Source: Paracoccaceae bacterium (GTDB lineage: Bacteria > Pseudomonadota > Alphaproteobacteria > Rhodobacterales > Rhodobacteraceae). From it: a DNA stretch of 40,721 bases. This document shows positions 1 to 8,122 of the stretch, in pieces; positions within the stretch are counted from its first letter, which is position 1, and every line of letters starts with the position of its first letter. Location: contig JACSRN010000045.1 in the NCBI GenBank assembly GCA_014879735.1, forward strand, positions 1 through 40,721, written 5' to 3'. The translations under genes were made by a program, and so were the position numbers. Under the pieces are notes generated by a model. That model saw only the letters and a program-made list of their open reading frames with translations, was not told where the DNA came from and made no database searches.

Positions 1-63
1 AACGTGACCAATGGTCCCGATGTTCACATGCGGTTTGTTCCGTTCAAACTTTGCCTTCGCCAT
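1..63 (-). CDS. tuf: Elongation factor Tu, N-terminal fragment (runs off the window start)
   Basis: The reverse strand from 63 reads 21 codons starting [19 protein letters not shown], the nearly invariant N-terminus of bacterial EF-Tu, which ends just before the first GTP-binding loop. EF-Tu is the GTPase that delivers aminoacyl-tRNA to the ribosome in the cytoplasm. The gene is cut by the window edge, so the G domain and the rest lie outside. The ATG is the family start. About 107 non-coding bases separate it from the lipoprotein gene upstream on the same strand and should hold its promoter or leader. The window cannot show whether this is the only tuf copy. Confidence 0.95.
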   Translation of the reverse strand, partial: MAKAKFERNKPHVNIGTIGHV

Positions 64-170
64 CGTGGCCGCCCTTGCTTCTGGGACCCCGAAGGGGCCT
101 CTGTTCACTCGGGCGGCGACTTAATCAGGAAGCGGGGGAAAATCAAGTCTCAGTTGGTCCGCATCGCGGC

Positions 171-866
171 TCAGGGCAGGCTGGGCGCGGCAGGCTCGAC
201 CGTCGCCGGCGGCACGTCCGGGACGGTGGCGGCGGGCGGTGCCGCAGCGGCGGGGGCGGCCGGTTCCGGCGCGGGGGCGGCCGCCATCGCGGCACTGCGC
301 GCAGCCAGCGCCGCCGCCAGCTCGTCCTCGGTCATGCCGAACCATTCGGGATGGTCCAGCAACCAGTCCTGGACCTTCACCGCCGCATTGAAGGCCAGCG
401 CATCCATCTGCTGCTGCTTAGTCCGCGTCAGCCCGGTGCCGATCACCGTCTCGCCCGACAGCGATTCGAAGACCGTGATCTGCTGGCCCTCGGGGTTCAG
501 TTTCTTCTGCGCTGCGTCGTCCCAGATGTTCGCCGTGACGACAAGCACCGATTTTGGCGCGGCAACCACCGGGATGCCGGGCGGGGCCAGCGCATAGGCG
601 TCGACCGAGATGCCGATGTTGTAGAGCTTCGTCCCCTGATACCGCGACTGGCCGAACCGGTCGTCCACCGCCTTGCGGATCGCGGCCTCCCAGTCCTTCG
701 GTTCGGCCGGCCGGCTGATCGGCACCATCTGCACATTGTCGGCAACCGCGATGTTCAATCCCAGCGCAAATTCGCCAAGCGGCATCGGCGGTTCCGCCAG
801 ATCGTTTCTGGCACAGGCCGCAAGCAGGGCAAGCGCAACCAGCGGCGCGGCGAGACGTTGGAACAT
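171..866 (-). CDS. Putative lipoprotein of unknown function with Ala/Pro-rich tail
   Basis: This 231-residue protein begins with a short basic n-region and a hydrophobic core ending in a lipobox, LLAAC, with Cys18 as the predicted lipid-modified residue, so it is probably anchored to a membrane facing the periplasm. Residues about 25-170 form a mixed alpha/beta globular region; residues about 190-231 are almost pure Ala/Pro/Val and probably unstructured. I recall similar lipoproteins as conserved in Rhodobacteraceae (possibly the DUF6778 group), but I am not sure of that name and know no function. A GGGAG ribosome site precedes the ATG. It lies upstream of tuf on the same strand and is divergent from the P450 gene. 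Confidence 0.75.
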   Translation of the reverse strand: MFQRLAAPLVALALLAACARNDLAEPPMPLGEFALGLNIAVADNVQMVPISRPAEPKDWEAAIRKAVDDRFGQSRYQGTKLYNIGISVDAYALAPPGIPVVAAPKSVLVVTANIWDDAAQKKLNPEGQQITVFESLSGETVIGTGLTRTKQQQMDALAFNAAVKVQDWLLDHPEWFGMTEDELAAALAARSAAMAAAPAPEPAAPAAAAPPAATVPDVPPATVEPAAPSLP

Positions 867-941
867 CGGGCAGGCTCCCTACCAGGGCGGACATTGGGCA
901 GCGGCCCACCGATACCCGAGCGCCGGGGCCGCCGCAACGGG

Positions 942-970
942 CTGCGAAACGGCGCCGTCGGGCCTATACT
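942..970 (+). promoter_or_regulatory. Candidate sigma-70-type promoter for the P450 gene
   Basis: CTGCGA (942-947) is followed after exactly 17 bases by TATACT (965-970), close to the housekeeping -35/-10 consensus and unusual in this GC-rich spacer. A start about 7 bases downstream would give a leader of roughly 40 bases before the P450 ATG at 1016. Predicted from sequence only. Confidence 0.45.
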
Positions 971-1015
971 GCCCGCACGACACCGCCGCCTGCCCCGCGC
1001 GAGGAGACACCCGCC

Positions 1016-2389
1016 ATGACCCGGATGCGCCCGCTGCCCACAGCCGCACCGCCCGCCCGGCCCGTTCGCGTCCGGCTGGCGGACCGGCCCCTTGGCATCT
1101 GGGGCAGCCTGCAGGCGGCGCGGCGCAACGTGCTGGAACTGATCCCCGAGATCGCCACCCATGCGCCGATCCTTTCGGGAACCACCGGGCGGCGCTGGCA
1201 CATGGTGATGGACCCCGAGGCCCTGAGGCGGATTCTGCGCGACAATCTGGAGAACTATCCCAAGTCGCTGGTGACGAAATTGATCCTGGCACCCGGGATC
1301 GGCGACAGCCTCTTCGTGGCCGAGGGTGCCGACTGGCACTGGCAACGCCGCACTGCAGCGCCGGTGTTTTCCCATCGCAACGTGGCGGCGCTGGCGCCGG
1401 TGATGACCGCCGCAGCCGAGCGCGCCGCCGCGCGCCTGGTCCCGGGGCAGGCGGCCAATCTCTTCGACGAGATGGTGACGGCAACCTTCGAGGTGATCGC
1501 CGACGTCACGCTATCGGGCGGCGAGGGTTTCGACCGCGACGCGGTCCATCGCGCCATCGAGCAATATATCGGCCAGACGGCGAAGGTCTCGCTGCTCGAC
1601 ATTCTTGGTGCACCGTCCTGGGTGCCGCGGCCGCACCGGCTGGTGACGGGTGCGGCGATGCGGCAGATGAAGGCGGTCGCCGACCGTACGATCCTGGCGC
1701 GCCGTGCCGCCGGCGCCCGGCTGCCACCCGATCTTCTCGACCTGCTGATGGCGGGAGAGGAGCCTGAAACCGGGCGGAAGATGACCACGGCCGAATTGCG
1801 CGACAACCTTCTGACCTTCATCGTGGCCGGGCACGAAACCACGGCCCTGACGCTGTCCTGGGCGCTGTATCTCTGCGCCTTCGATCCGGCGGTGCAGGCC
1901 GGCGCCCGGGCCGAGGCGCAGCGCGTGCTGGGCCACCGCGCCGCCACGGCGTCGGATGTGCCCGCCCTGCCGCTGATCCGTCGCATCGTGGACGAGGCCT
2001 TGCGGCTTTATCCGCCAGCGGCCTTCCTGTCGCGCACCGCGCGCGGCGCCGATGAATTGTGCGGCCGCGAAATCCGCCGTGGCGATACGGTGATCCTGCC
2101 GATCTATGCCCTGCACCGGCACAAGAAACTGTGGGCGGATCCGGACGCCTTCGATCCCGCCCGCTTTGCCGCGGCCCGCGCCGTTCCACGCTTCCAGTAC
2201 CTGCCGTTCGGCGATGGCCCGCGCATCTGCATCGGTGCAAGTTTCGCGCTGCAGGAGGCGGTGATCATCCTCGCCACCCTGCTTGCGCGCTACCGCTTTG
2301 CCGCCGTTCCCGGCCTGCAGCCCGATCCGGTCATGATCCTGACGCTGCGCCCCGGCGGCGGGGTCTGGCTGCAGATCGACGAAGCCTGA
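1016..2389 (+). CDS. Cytochrome P450
   Basis: This 457-residue protein has all the diagnostic P450 elements: a C-helix WxxxR-type segment near 107-112, the I-helix oxygen-activation motif AGHETT (271-276), the K-helix ExxR pair (Glu327, Arg330), and the heme-binding loop FGDGPRICIG with Cys405 as thiolate ligand. There is no N-terminal membrane anchor, so it should be a soluble, class I-type bacterial enzyme needing a ferredoxin and reductase; neither is encoded next to it. The substrate cannot be predicted; fatty acids, terpenoids or xenobiotics are all possible. GAGGAGA lies just before the ATG at 1016. It converges on parC with only 13 bases between the stop codons. Confidence 0.95.
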   Translation: MTRMRPLPTAAPPARPVRVRLADRPLGIWGSLQAARRNVLELIPEIATHAPILSGTTGRRWHMVMDPEALRRILRDNLENYPKSLVTKLILAPGIGDSLFVAEGADWHWQRRTAAPVFSHRNVAALAPVMTAAAERAAARLVPGQAANLFDEMVTATFEVIADVTLSGGEGFDRDAVHRAIEQYIGQTAKVSLLDILGAPSWVPRPHRLVTGAAMRQMKAVADRTILARRAAGARLPPDLLDLLMAGEEPETGRKMTTAELRDNLLTFIVAGHETTALTLSWALYLCAFDPAVQAGARAEAQRVLGHRAATASDVPALPLIRRIVDEALRLYPPAAFLSRTARGADELCGREIRRGDTVILPIYALHRHKKLWADPDAFDPARFAAARAVPRFQYLPFGDGPRICIGASFALQEAVIILATLLARYRFAAVPGLQPDPVMILTLRPGGGVWLQIDEA

Positions 2390-2402
2390 CACCGCCCGCC
2401 GG

Positions 2403-4706
2403 TCAGCCGAACCTGTTGTCGCGCGGAAAGCCGCGGGGCGCCATCTTGCCGGCGCTGGCGCGCGGGCCCTGCCATTCGGTCAGATCGGTTTCGGTCCGTG
2501 TCCGCCCGGCCGGATCCTTCCACGACAGGCCGTCCGCCAGGCGGAAGGCGATCGCATCCGACAGCCCGCCGTCCTTGTAGCGCTGCAGCCGCACGCCCTT
2601 GCCGCGGGCCATCTCTGGCAGTTCTGCCAGCGGAAACACCAGAAGCTTGCGGTTGTCGCCCACGACCGCCACGGCGTCGCCGGCAATCCGGTGGCAAACC
2701 GCGGCCCTGACACCGTCCTTCACCGCCAGCACCTGCTTGCCCGCCCGGGTCTGCGCCACCAGTTCCTCGGCCGACACGACGAAACCATCGCCCGCCGTCG
2801 AGGCAACGAGGTATTTCTCGCCGGCGCGGAACAGGATCATGTCGGTGATGCCGGTGTCGTTCGGCAGGTCGACCATCAGCCGGACCGGCTCTCCCATGCC
2901 GCGGCCACCGGGAAGATTCGCACCCAGAAGCGTGAAGAAGCGACCGTTCTCCGCCACGATCAGGATCTTGTCCGTCGTCTCGGCATGGAAGGCGAAGCGC
3001 GGGCCGTCGCCATCCTTGAACTTCTGCTCCACGGCCAGGTCGACATGACCTTTCATCGCCCGGATCCAGCCCATCTTCGAACAGATCACCGTGATCGGCT
3101 CTCGCTCGATCATCGCCTCCACGGGGACATCCTCTGCCTCGCCCGCCTCGGCCAGGACGCTGCGGCGGGCGCCGAGCGCGGTACCCTTGCCAAAGGTCTT
3201 GCGGATATCCTCAAGTTCGGCGCCGATGCGCTTCCACTGCAGTCGCTCGCTTTCCAGAAGGTCGGCCAGGTCGGCGCGTTCCTTCATCAGCGCGTCGCGT
3301 TCGCTGCGCAGCTCCATCTCCTCCAGCCGCCGCAACGACCGCAGCCGCATGTTGAGGATGGCCTCGGCCTGCACCTCGGTCAGTTCGCCCTCGCCCGGCG
3401 CCGGGCCGCGGTAGTCCTTTTCCGAGGTCGCCCTGGGATGCGGCCGCCCCCAATCCTCGCGCATCAGCGCGGCCTTGGGATCGTCGTCGTAGCGGATGAT
3501 GTCGATCACCCGGTCAAGGTTCAGATAGGCGATGATGAAGCCTTCGAGCACCTCCAGCCGGTGGTCGATCTTCTCGATCCGGTGTTCCGACCGCCGCAGC
3601 AGCACGTCGCGGCGATGGTCGAGGAAGGCGCGCAACACCTCTTTCAGCGAGCAGACCCGGGGAACCCGCCCATCGATCAGCACGTTCATGTTCAGGCTGA
3701 ACCGGCTTTCCAGATCGCTCTGCCGGAACAACAGGCCCATCAGCACCTCGGCATCCACCGTCCGCGCCCGGGGTTCCAGCACGATGCGCAGATCCTCGGC
3801 CGATTCGTCGCGCACATCGGCCAGGATCGGCACCTTCTTCGTCTCGATCAGTTCGGCCAGCTTCTCGATCAGCTTCGACTTCTGCACCTGGAACGGGATC
3901 TCGGTGACGACGATCTGCCACTGGCCGCGGCCGAGATCTTCGATCCCCCATTTCGCCCGCGTACGAAAGCTGCCGCGGCCGGTTGCATAGGCCTCGCGCA
4001 TCGCCTCGCGGCTTTCGACGATCACGCCGCCGGTTGGAAAGTCGGGGCCGGGGATGTGTTCCATCAGCCCCTCGATCGTGATCGCGGGATTGGCCAACAT
4101 CGCCTGGCAGCCGCGGATCAGCTCGTCCAGATTGTGCGGCGGAATATTGGTCGCCATGCCCACGGCAATGCCGCTGGATCCGTTGGCCAGAAGGTTCGGA
4201 TAGGCCGCCGGCATGACCACCGGCTCTTCCAGCGTGCCATCGTAGTTCGGGCGGAAGTCGACCGCATTCTCGGTCAGGCCTTCCATCAGCGCCTCGGCCA
4301 GCGCGGTCAGCCGCGCCTCGGTATAGCGTTCGGCGGCAGGGTTGTCGCCGTCGATATTGCCAAAGTTCCCCTGCCCGCCGACCAGCGGGTAGCGCATGTT
4401 GAAATCCTGCGCGAGCCGCGCCATCGCGTCATAGATCGCCTGGTTGCCGTGCGGGTGATAGTTGCCCATCACGTCGCCGGTAATCTTTGCCGATTTGCGG
4501 AACCCGCCGGTGGGCGACAGCCGCAATTCGCGCATCGCATAGAGGATCCGCCGATGCACCGGCTTCAACCCGTCGCGGGCATCGGGCAGCGCGCGATGCA
4601 TGATCGTCGACAGCGCATAGGTCAGATACCGCTCCCCGATCGCACGGGAAAGCGGTTCGGCCACGGTCAGCCCCTGGCTCTTGGGATCATCGTCTTCGGT
4701 CGCCAT
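2403..4706 (-). CDS. parC: DNA topoisomerase IV subunit A
   Basis: ParC is the DNA-cleaving subunit of topoisomerase IV, which with ParE unlinks daughter chromosomes. The 767 residues show the type IIA breakage-reunion domain: HPHGN at 84-88, and the active-site tyrosine Tyr128 in AAERYTE. A C-terminal beta-pinwheel follows, with repeats such as GWIRAMKGH. The length fits ParC and is too short for GyrA, and the GyrA-box QRRGGKG is absent. At the quinolone-determining region the E. coli Asp79-Ser80 pair reads Asn88-Gln89 here, and Glu84 reads Asp93. parE is not in the window. The ATG at 4706 lacks a strong ribosome site but begins the conserved N-terminus. Confidence 0.96.
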   Translation of the reverse strand: MATEDDDPKSQGLTVAEPLSRAIGERYLTYALSTIMHRALPDARDGLKPVHRRILYAMRELRLSPTGGFRKSAKITGDVMGNYHPHGNQAIYDAMARLAQDFNMRYPLVGGQGNFGNIDGDNPAAERYTEARLTALAEALMEGLTENAVDFRPNYDGTLEEPVVMPAAYPNLLANGSSGIAVGMATNIPPHNLDELIRGCQAMLANPAITIEGLMEHIPGPDFPTGGVIVESREAMREAYATGRGSFRTRAKWGIEDLGRGQWQIVVTEIPFQVQKSKLIEKLAELIETKKVPILADVRDESAEDLRIVLEPRARTVDAEVLMGLLFRQSDLESRFSLNMNVLIDGRVPRVCSLKEVLRAFLDHRRDVLLRRSEHRIEKIDHRLEVLEGFIIAYLNLDRVIDIIRYDDDPKAALMREDWGRPHPRATSEKDYRGPAPGEGELTEVQAEAILNMRLRSLRRLEEMELRSERDALMKERADLADLLESERLQWKRIGAELEDIRKTFGKGTALGARRSVLAEAGEAEDVPVEAMIEREPITVICSKMGWIRAMKGHVDLAVEQKFKDGDGPRFAFHAETTDKILIVAENGRFFTLLGANLPGGRGMGEPVRLMVDLPNDTGITDMILFRAGEKYLVASTAGDGFVVSAEELVAQTRAGKQVLAVKDGVRAAVCHRIAGDAVAVVGDNRKLLVFPLAELPEMARGKGVRLQRYKDGGLSDAIAFRLADGLSWKDPAGRTRTETDLTEWQGPRASAGKMAPRGFPRDNRFG

Positions 4707-4870
4707 GGCTGTCGTGTAGGACGGGCCACGCCCGGGGTCCAGCGACTTTCGCCCCGCAGCCCGCGGAAAAGGGGGAAGAAAACTCCGATTTTTCCCGCAA
4801 CTTTTGCCAGAATCATGTTAACAAAGTCTCAGGTCCGCTGCCCGGCCTGCTGCTAGAATCCGGTGTCCCG

Positions 4871-5440
4871 ATGTTTCGCCTTTCGGTGCTGCTTGCTGCT
4901 GTCATTTTTGTCACCCTGGTGATCGCAGGGGGGGACAGAGGACAGTTGCGCCCCGGCCTTGCCGGTGCCCTGGCCGAGGGCAGGCCGATTGTCGTGCTGG
5001 AACGGCAGATGTCCGAGCCGGTGGCGCTGGCCGCGGCACCGAAGATCGACAAGAACGCCCCGCCCGATCTGCCGCCGGCCAAGGTGGTGAAGACAAGCTT
5101 CACACCGACCGCCGCGATTGCTGCGCCAGAGCGCAAGACGATACCGGCACCGATCTTCACCCTTTCGGCGCTGCCCAGCCTTGGGGCCGATCAGGCCGCA
5201 TTGCCCGAACCCACCGCCGCCGCCGAGCCGGGCGCAGATCAGATCTGGGTGGTGGATGCGACAGCCGTCAATGTCCGGATGGATCCTTCGGCCTCGGCGC
5301 CGGTCGTTGACCAGCTCGCCCGGGGCGAGGCCGTGACGGTCTTCGGCCTGGTCGATTCGGAATGGGTCCAGGTCCGCATCGAAGGCGACGGCATCAGCGG
5401 CTATGTCGCCAGCCGCTTCCTGGCCCCCGCCACCCCCTGA
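4871..5440 (+). CDS. Membrane-anchored or exported SH3-domain (SH3b) protein
   Basis: The 189-residue protein has an N-terminal hydrophobic segment (about residues 4-20), giving a signal peptide or membrane anchor, then a low-complexity Ala/Pro region to about residue 120, then a bacterial SH3 (SH3_3) domain at about 127-187. The domain is marked by VNVRMDPS, a GEAVTVFG turn, EWVQVRI and SGYVASRFL, all typical. SH3b domains usually bind peptidoglycan or peptides in the envelope; the exact role is unknown. It is divergent from parC across 164 bases. The start is the first ATG before the hydrophobic stretch, but its ribosome site is weak, so the start is less certain than the domain. Confidence 0.85.
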   Translation: MFRLSVLLAAVIFVTLVIAGGDRGQLRPGLAGALAEGRPIVVLERQMSEPVALAAAPKIDKNAPPDLPPAKVVKTSFTPTAAIAAPERKTIPAPIFTLSALPSLGADQAALPEPTAAAEPGADQIWVVDATAVNVRMDPSASAPVVDQLARGEAVTVFGLVDSEWVQVRIEGDGISGYVASRFLAPATP

Positions 5441-5464
5441 TGCCGGGCCGCGGGGGTATCTTCG

Positions 5465-5506
5465 TTTGGCGCGCCCTGGTCTTTGTTTGACGCGCCCCGG
5501 TCTTTG
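5465..5506 (+). repeat. Two adjoining 21-base direct repeats
   Basis: Positions 5465-5485 and 5486-5506 are back-to-back 21-base units differing at two positions (G/A at unit position 5, T/C at position 13). Each begins TTTG, contains CGCGCCC and ends GGTCTTTG. They lie in the 101-base spacer between the SH3 gene and the dehydrogenase gene, 36 bases before the latter's start. They may be a duplicated regulator site or simple slippage. Confidence 0.7.
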
Positions 5507-5541
5507 CCCCTAAGCCTGCCTGCAAAAAGGCGGAGCAGGCC

Positions 5542-6369
5542 ATGGACAGATCGATTCTCATCACCGGGTGTTCCTCGGGCATCGGGCTTGACGCCGCGCG
5601 TGGCATGAAGGCACGCGGCTGGCGCGTCTTTGCCACCTGCCGCAAGCCGTCAGATTGCCAGCGCCTGCAGGCCGAAGGGCTGGAAAGCTTCGTTCTCGAC
5701 TATACCGACGAGGACAGCATCGCCGCCGCGGTCGAGACGGTCTCGCAGATGAACGGCGGCAAGCTGGGCGCGCTGTTCAACAATGGTGCCTTCGCCTGCC
5801 CCGGTGCGGTCGAGGATCTGCCCCGCGGCGCGTTGCGGGCGATCTTCGAGACCAATCTCTTCGGCTATCACGACCTGGCCCGCCAGGTGATTCCGATGAT
5901 GCGCCGGGCGGGAACTGGGCGGATCGTCAATTGTTCCTCGGTTCTCGGGCTGGTCGGCCTGAAATGGCGCGGCGCCTATGTGGCCACCAAGTTCGCCATG
6001 GAAGGCCTGACCGACGTGCTGCGGATCGAAATGCGGGGAACCGGGATCGACGTCATCCTGATCGAACCCGGGCCGATCACCAGCCGCATCCGCGAGAATG
6101 CCGTCCCGCATTTCGAAAAATGGATCGATTGGGAAGCCTCGGCCCGGGCCGAGGAATACCGCGGCCTGCTCCATCGGCTGTACCAGGCCAAGAATGCGCC
6201 GGACCGTTTTGAACGACCGGCCTCTGCGGTGACGGCAAAGCTGATCCATGCGCTGGAAAGTCCGCGGCCCCGCGCGCGCTACTACGTCACGACGCCCACC
6301 CATCTGATGGGCCTTGCGCGGCGGTTGCTGCCGGTCCGCGCGCTTGACTGGCTGATCGCCAGGGGATGA
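5542..6369 (+). CDS. Short-chain dehydrogenase/reductase (SDR family)
   Basis: This 275-residue NAD(P)-dependent oxidoreductase is a classical SDR. The cofactor loop TGCSSGIG is at 8-15, NNGA near 80-83, the catalytic Ser in NCSSVLG near 132-133, and the YxxxK pair is Tyr146 and Lys150. The PGPI segment after the active site is typical of the class. The C-terminal 80 residues form the variable substrate lid, so the substrate is not predictable; homologues are often just called SDR oxidoreductase. GGAGCAGG precedes the ATG at 5542. It is followed after 63 bases by the HIG1 gene on the same strand but need not share its function. Confidence 0.93.
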   Translation: MDRSILITGCSSGIGLDAARGMKARGWRVFATCRKPSDCQRLQAEGLESFVLDYTDEDSIAAAVETVSQMNGGKLGALFNNGAFACPGAVEDLPRGALRAIFETNLFGYHDLARQVIPMMRRAGTGRIVNCSSVLGLVGLKWRGAYVATKFAMEGLTDVLRIEMRGTGIDVILIEPGPITSRIRENAVPHFEKWIDWEASARAEEYRGLLHRLYQAKNAPDRFERPASAVTAKLIHALESPRPRARYYVTTPTHLMGLARRLLPVRALDWLIARG

Positions 6370-6432
6370 CTTTGGGGCTTCGCACGGCGGCACAAAGCGC
6401 GTAAGTCTCGAACACTCCGAAGGAGGCGCGCA

Positions 6433-6639
6433 ATGCTGAAAGACCCGATGTTCCTGTTGCCGGCGCTGGCGGCGCTGGTGGTGGCCGGTATCCTGATGTT
6501 CGGCATCGGCAGTTTCGCACGCGGCGGAGAGTTCAATCGCCGCAATGCCAACCGGATCATGCGCTGGCGGCTGGCCGCGCAGTTCGTGGCGGTGGTGGTC
6601 ATCGTCGGCCTGACCTGGCTCCAGTCACGAGGAAACTGA
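6433..6639 (+). CDS. HIG1-domain twin-transmembrane protein
   Basis: The 68-residue protein has two membrane helices (about 7-27 and 46-64) joined by a basic loop with RGGEFNRR and the hallmark NX3RXRX3Q pattern (NANRIMRWRLAAQ region). That pattern defines HIG1 (hypoxia-induced gene 1) proteins. Mitochondrial relatives (Rcf1/HIGD) bind and tune cytochrome c oxidase, and alphaproteobacterial forms are thought to act similarly in the inner membrane. The ribosome site AAGGAGG is strong. Its stop overlaps the ATG of the adenosyltransferase by one base (TGATG), so the two are probably translationally coupled, an arrangement I associate with Rhodobacteraceae. Confidence 0.88.
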   Translation: MLKDPMFLLPALAALVVAGILMFGIGSFARGGEFNRRNANRIMRWRLAAQFVAVVVIVGLTWLQSRGN

Positions 6640-7217
6640 TGGTCGTCCTGTCGAAAATCTACACCCGCACCGGCGATGCGGGTGATACCGCCCTGTCGAA
6701 CGGGACGCGGGTATCCAAGCATTCATCCCGGGTCGAGGCCTATGGCACGGTCGACGAGACCAATGCCACGGTCGGGCTGGCCCGGCTGCACGCCACAGAC
6801 GAGATGGCCGGGGCACTGGCGCGGATCTCGAACGATCTCTTCGACCTCGGGGCCGATCTGGCCACCCCCGACCGCGACCGCGACGCCGAGTTGCCCTATA
6901 CACCGCTGCGCATGGTCGCGCCCCAGGTCGACCGGCTGGAGCGCGAGATCGACGCGATGAACGCCCGGCTCACGCCGTTGCGCAGCTTCATCCTGCCGGG
7001 TGGCAGCGCGCTGGCCGCGCAATTGCACCTGTGCCGCACCGTCTGCCGCCGGGCAGAGCGCGCGGCCGTGGCGCTGGCCGCGGCCGAGGATGTGAACCCG
7101 GATGCCATCCGCTATCTGAACCGGCTGTCCGACTGGTTCTTCGTCGCCGGCCGTATCGCCAACGACGACGGACGCGCAGATGTGCTTTGGGTGCCCGGGC
7201 TGACCCGCGACGCCTGA
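6639..7217 (+). CDS. Cob(I)alamin adenosyltransferase, PduO type
   Basis: The enzyme transfers the adenosyl group of ATP to cob(I)alamin, making coenzyme B12 for mutases such as methylmalonyl-CoA and ethylmalonyl-CoA mutase. The 192-residue length and the motifs are typical of PduO/MMAB: the ATP-binding TRTGDAGDT at 9-17, EAYGTVDETNA near 33-43, and the helical block RTVCRRAERA and YLNRLSDWFF near the C-terminus. It starts inside the stop of the HIG1 gene. The same block continues with etfBA after 143 bases. The reaction class is certain; which mutase it serves is inferred. Confidence 0.95.
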   Translation: MVVLSKIYTRTGDAGDTALSNGTRVSKHSSRVEAYGTVDETNATVGLARLHATDEMAGALARISNDLFDLGADLATPDRDRDAELPYTPLRMVAPQVDRLEREIDAMNARLTPLRSFILPGGSALAAQLHLCRTVCRRAERAAVALAAAEDVNPDAIRYLNRLSDWFFVAGRIANDDGRADVLWVPGLTRDA

Positions 7218-7321
7218 TCGGAATGATGCATCAGAAACGCGGCGTCCCGACAGAAGAAACTGTCGCATTTCCTCTGTTGAATTGCGTTTTGCTGCGGTAA
7301 CAGCGGTTCGGGAGCTTGTTG

Positions 7322-7340
7322 GGGCGCGTCCGGCGCGCCC
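7322..7340 (+). promoter_or_regulatory. Stem-loop in the etfB leader
   Basis: GGGCGCG (7322-7328) and CGCGCCC (7334-7340) can pair as a 7-base stem with a 5-base loop, ending 8 bases before the GGAG ribosome site of etfB. There is no T-run, so it is not an intrinsic terminator. It might stabilise the mRNA or affect translation. Upstream, GACAG/CTGTC arms near 7250-7265 form a second short inverted repeat. No function is shown. Confidence 0.3.
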
Positions 7341-7360
7341 GGAATGATGGAGATTGCCGC

Positions 7361-8122
7361 ATGAAGGTCCTGGTGCCTGTGAAGCGCGTGATTGACTACA
7401 ACGTGAAGGTTCGCGTGAAGGCGGACGGCACGGGTGTCGATCTTGCGAACGTGAAGATGTCGATGAACCCGTTTGACGAAATCGCCGTGGAAGAGGCGAT
7501 CCGGCTGAAGGAAAAGGGCGTGGCGACCGAGGTCGTCGTCGTTTCGATCGGTGTCAAGCAGGCGCAGGAGACGCTGCGCAATGCGCTGGCGATGGGCGCC
7601 GACCGGGCGATCCTGATCGAGGCCGCCTCGGACGTGCACACCGACGTCGAGCCTCTGGCCGTGGCCAAGCTGCTGGCGGCTGTGGTCCGGGAAGAGGAGC
7701 CGGGCCTTGTGCTGACCGGCAAGCAGGCCATCGACAACGACATGAACGCGACGGGCCAGATGCTGGCGGCGCTGCTGGGCTGGGCCCAGGCGACTTTTGC
7801 CAGCGAACTGGTGATCGAGGGCGACCAGGCCCGCGTCACGCGCGAGATCGATGGCGGCCTGCAGACGATCTCGGTCAAGTTGCCGGCTGTCGTCACGGTC
7901 GACCTGCGGCTGAACGAGCCGCGCTACGCCAGCCTGCCGAACATCATGAAAGCCAAGGCCAAACCCCTGGCGACCAAGACGCCCGCCGATTATGGCGTGG
8001 ACGTGACGCCGCGGCTGACGGTGGTGAAGACGGTGGAACCCGCGGGCCGCAAGGCCGGGGTCAGGGTCGGTTCGGTCGACGAGCTGATTGCGAAGCTGAA
8101 AGATGAAGCGGGGGTAATCTGA
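7361..8122 (+). CDS. etfB: Electron transfer flavoprotein beta subunit
   Basis: ETF is a soluble FAD/AMP heterodimer that takes electrons from acyl-CoA and related dehydrogenases and passes them to ETF:ubiquinone oxidoreductase. This 253-residue protein starts [17 protein letters not shown] and contains [14 protein letters not shown] and the AMP-binding [14 protein letters not shown], all characteristic of EtfB. The start at 7361 is chosen over an upstream in-frame ATG because of the conserved N-terminus and the GGAG ribosome site. Its stop overlaps the etfA start by one base, coupling the two subunits. Confidence 0.97.
   Translation: MKVLVPVKRVIDYNVKVRVKADGTGVDLANVKMSMNPFDEIAVEEAIRLKEKGVATEVVVVSIGVKQAQETLRNALAMGADRAILIEAASDVHTDVEPLAVAKLLAAVVREEEPGLVLTGKQAIDNDMNATGQMLAALLGWAQATFASELVIEGDQARVTREIDGGLQTISVKLPAVVTVDLRLNEPRYASLPNIMKAKAKPLATKTPADYGVDVTPRLTVVKTVEPAGRKAGVRVGSVDELIAKLKDEAGVI

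Noticed and set aside
64-170. Possible tRNA or small RNA between tuf and the lipoprotein gene
   Set aside because: I looked for a cloverleaf because tRNAs often neighbour tuf; only a 4-base CCCC/GGGG hairpin is visible.
51-1019. 322-codon plus-strand frame over the lipoprotein gene
   Set aside because: Arg/Gly-rich composition without domains; the minus-strand lipoprotein has a proper signal and lipobox.
2691-4856. 721-codon open frame antisense to parC
   Set aside because: It mirrors parC codon positions in GC-rich DNA, has no recognisable domain and lacks a ribosome site; parC itself is unmistakable.
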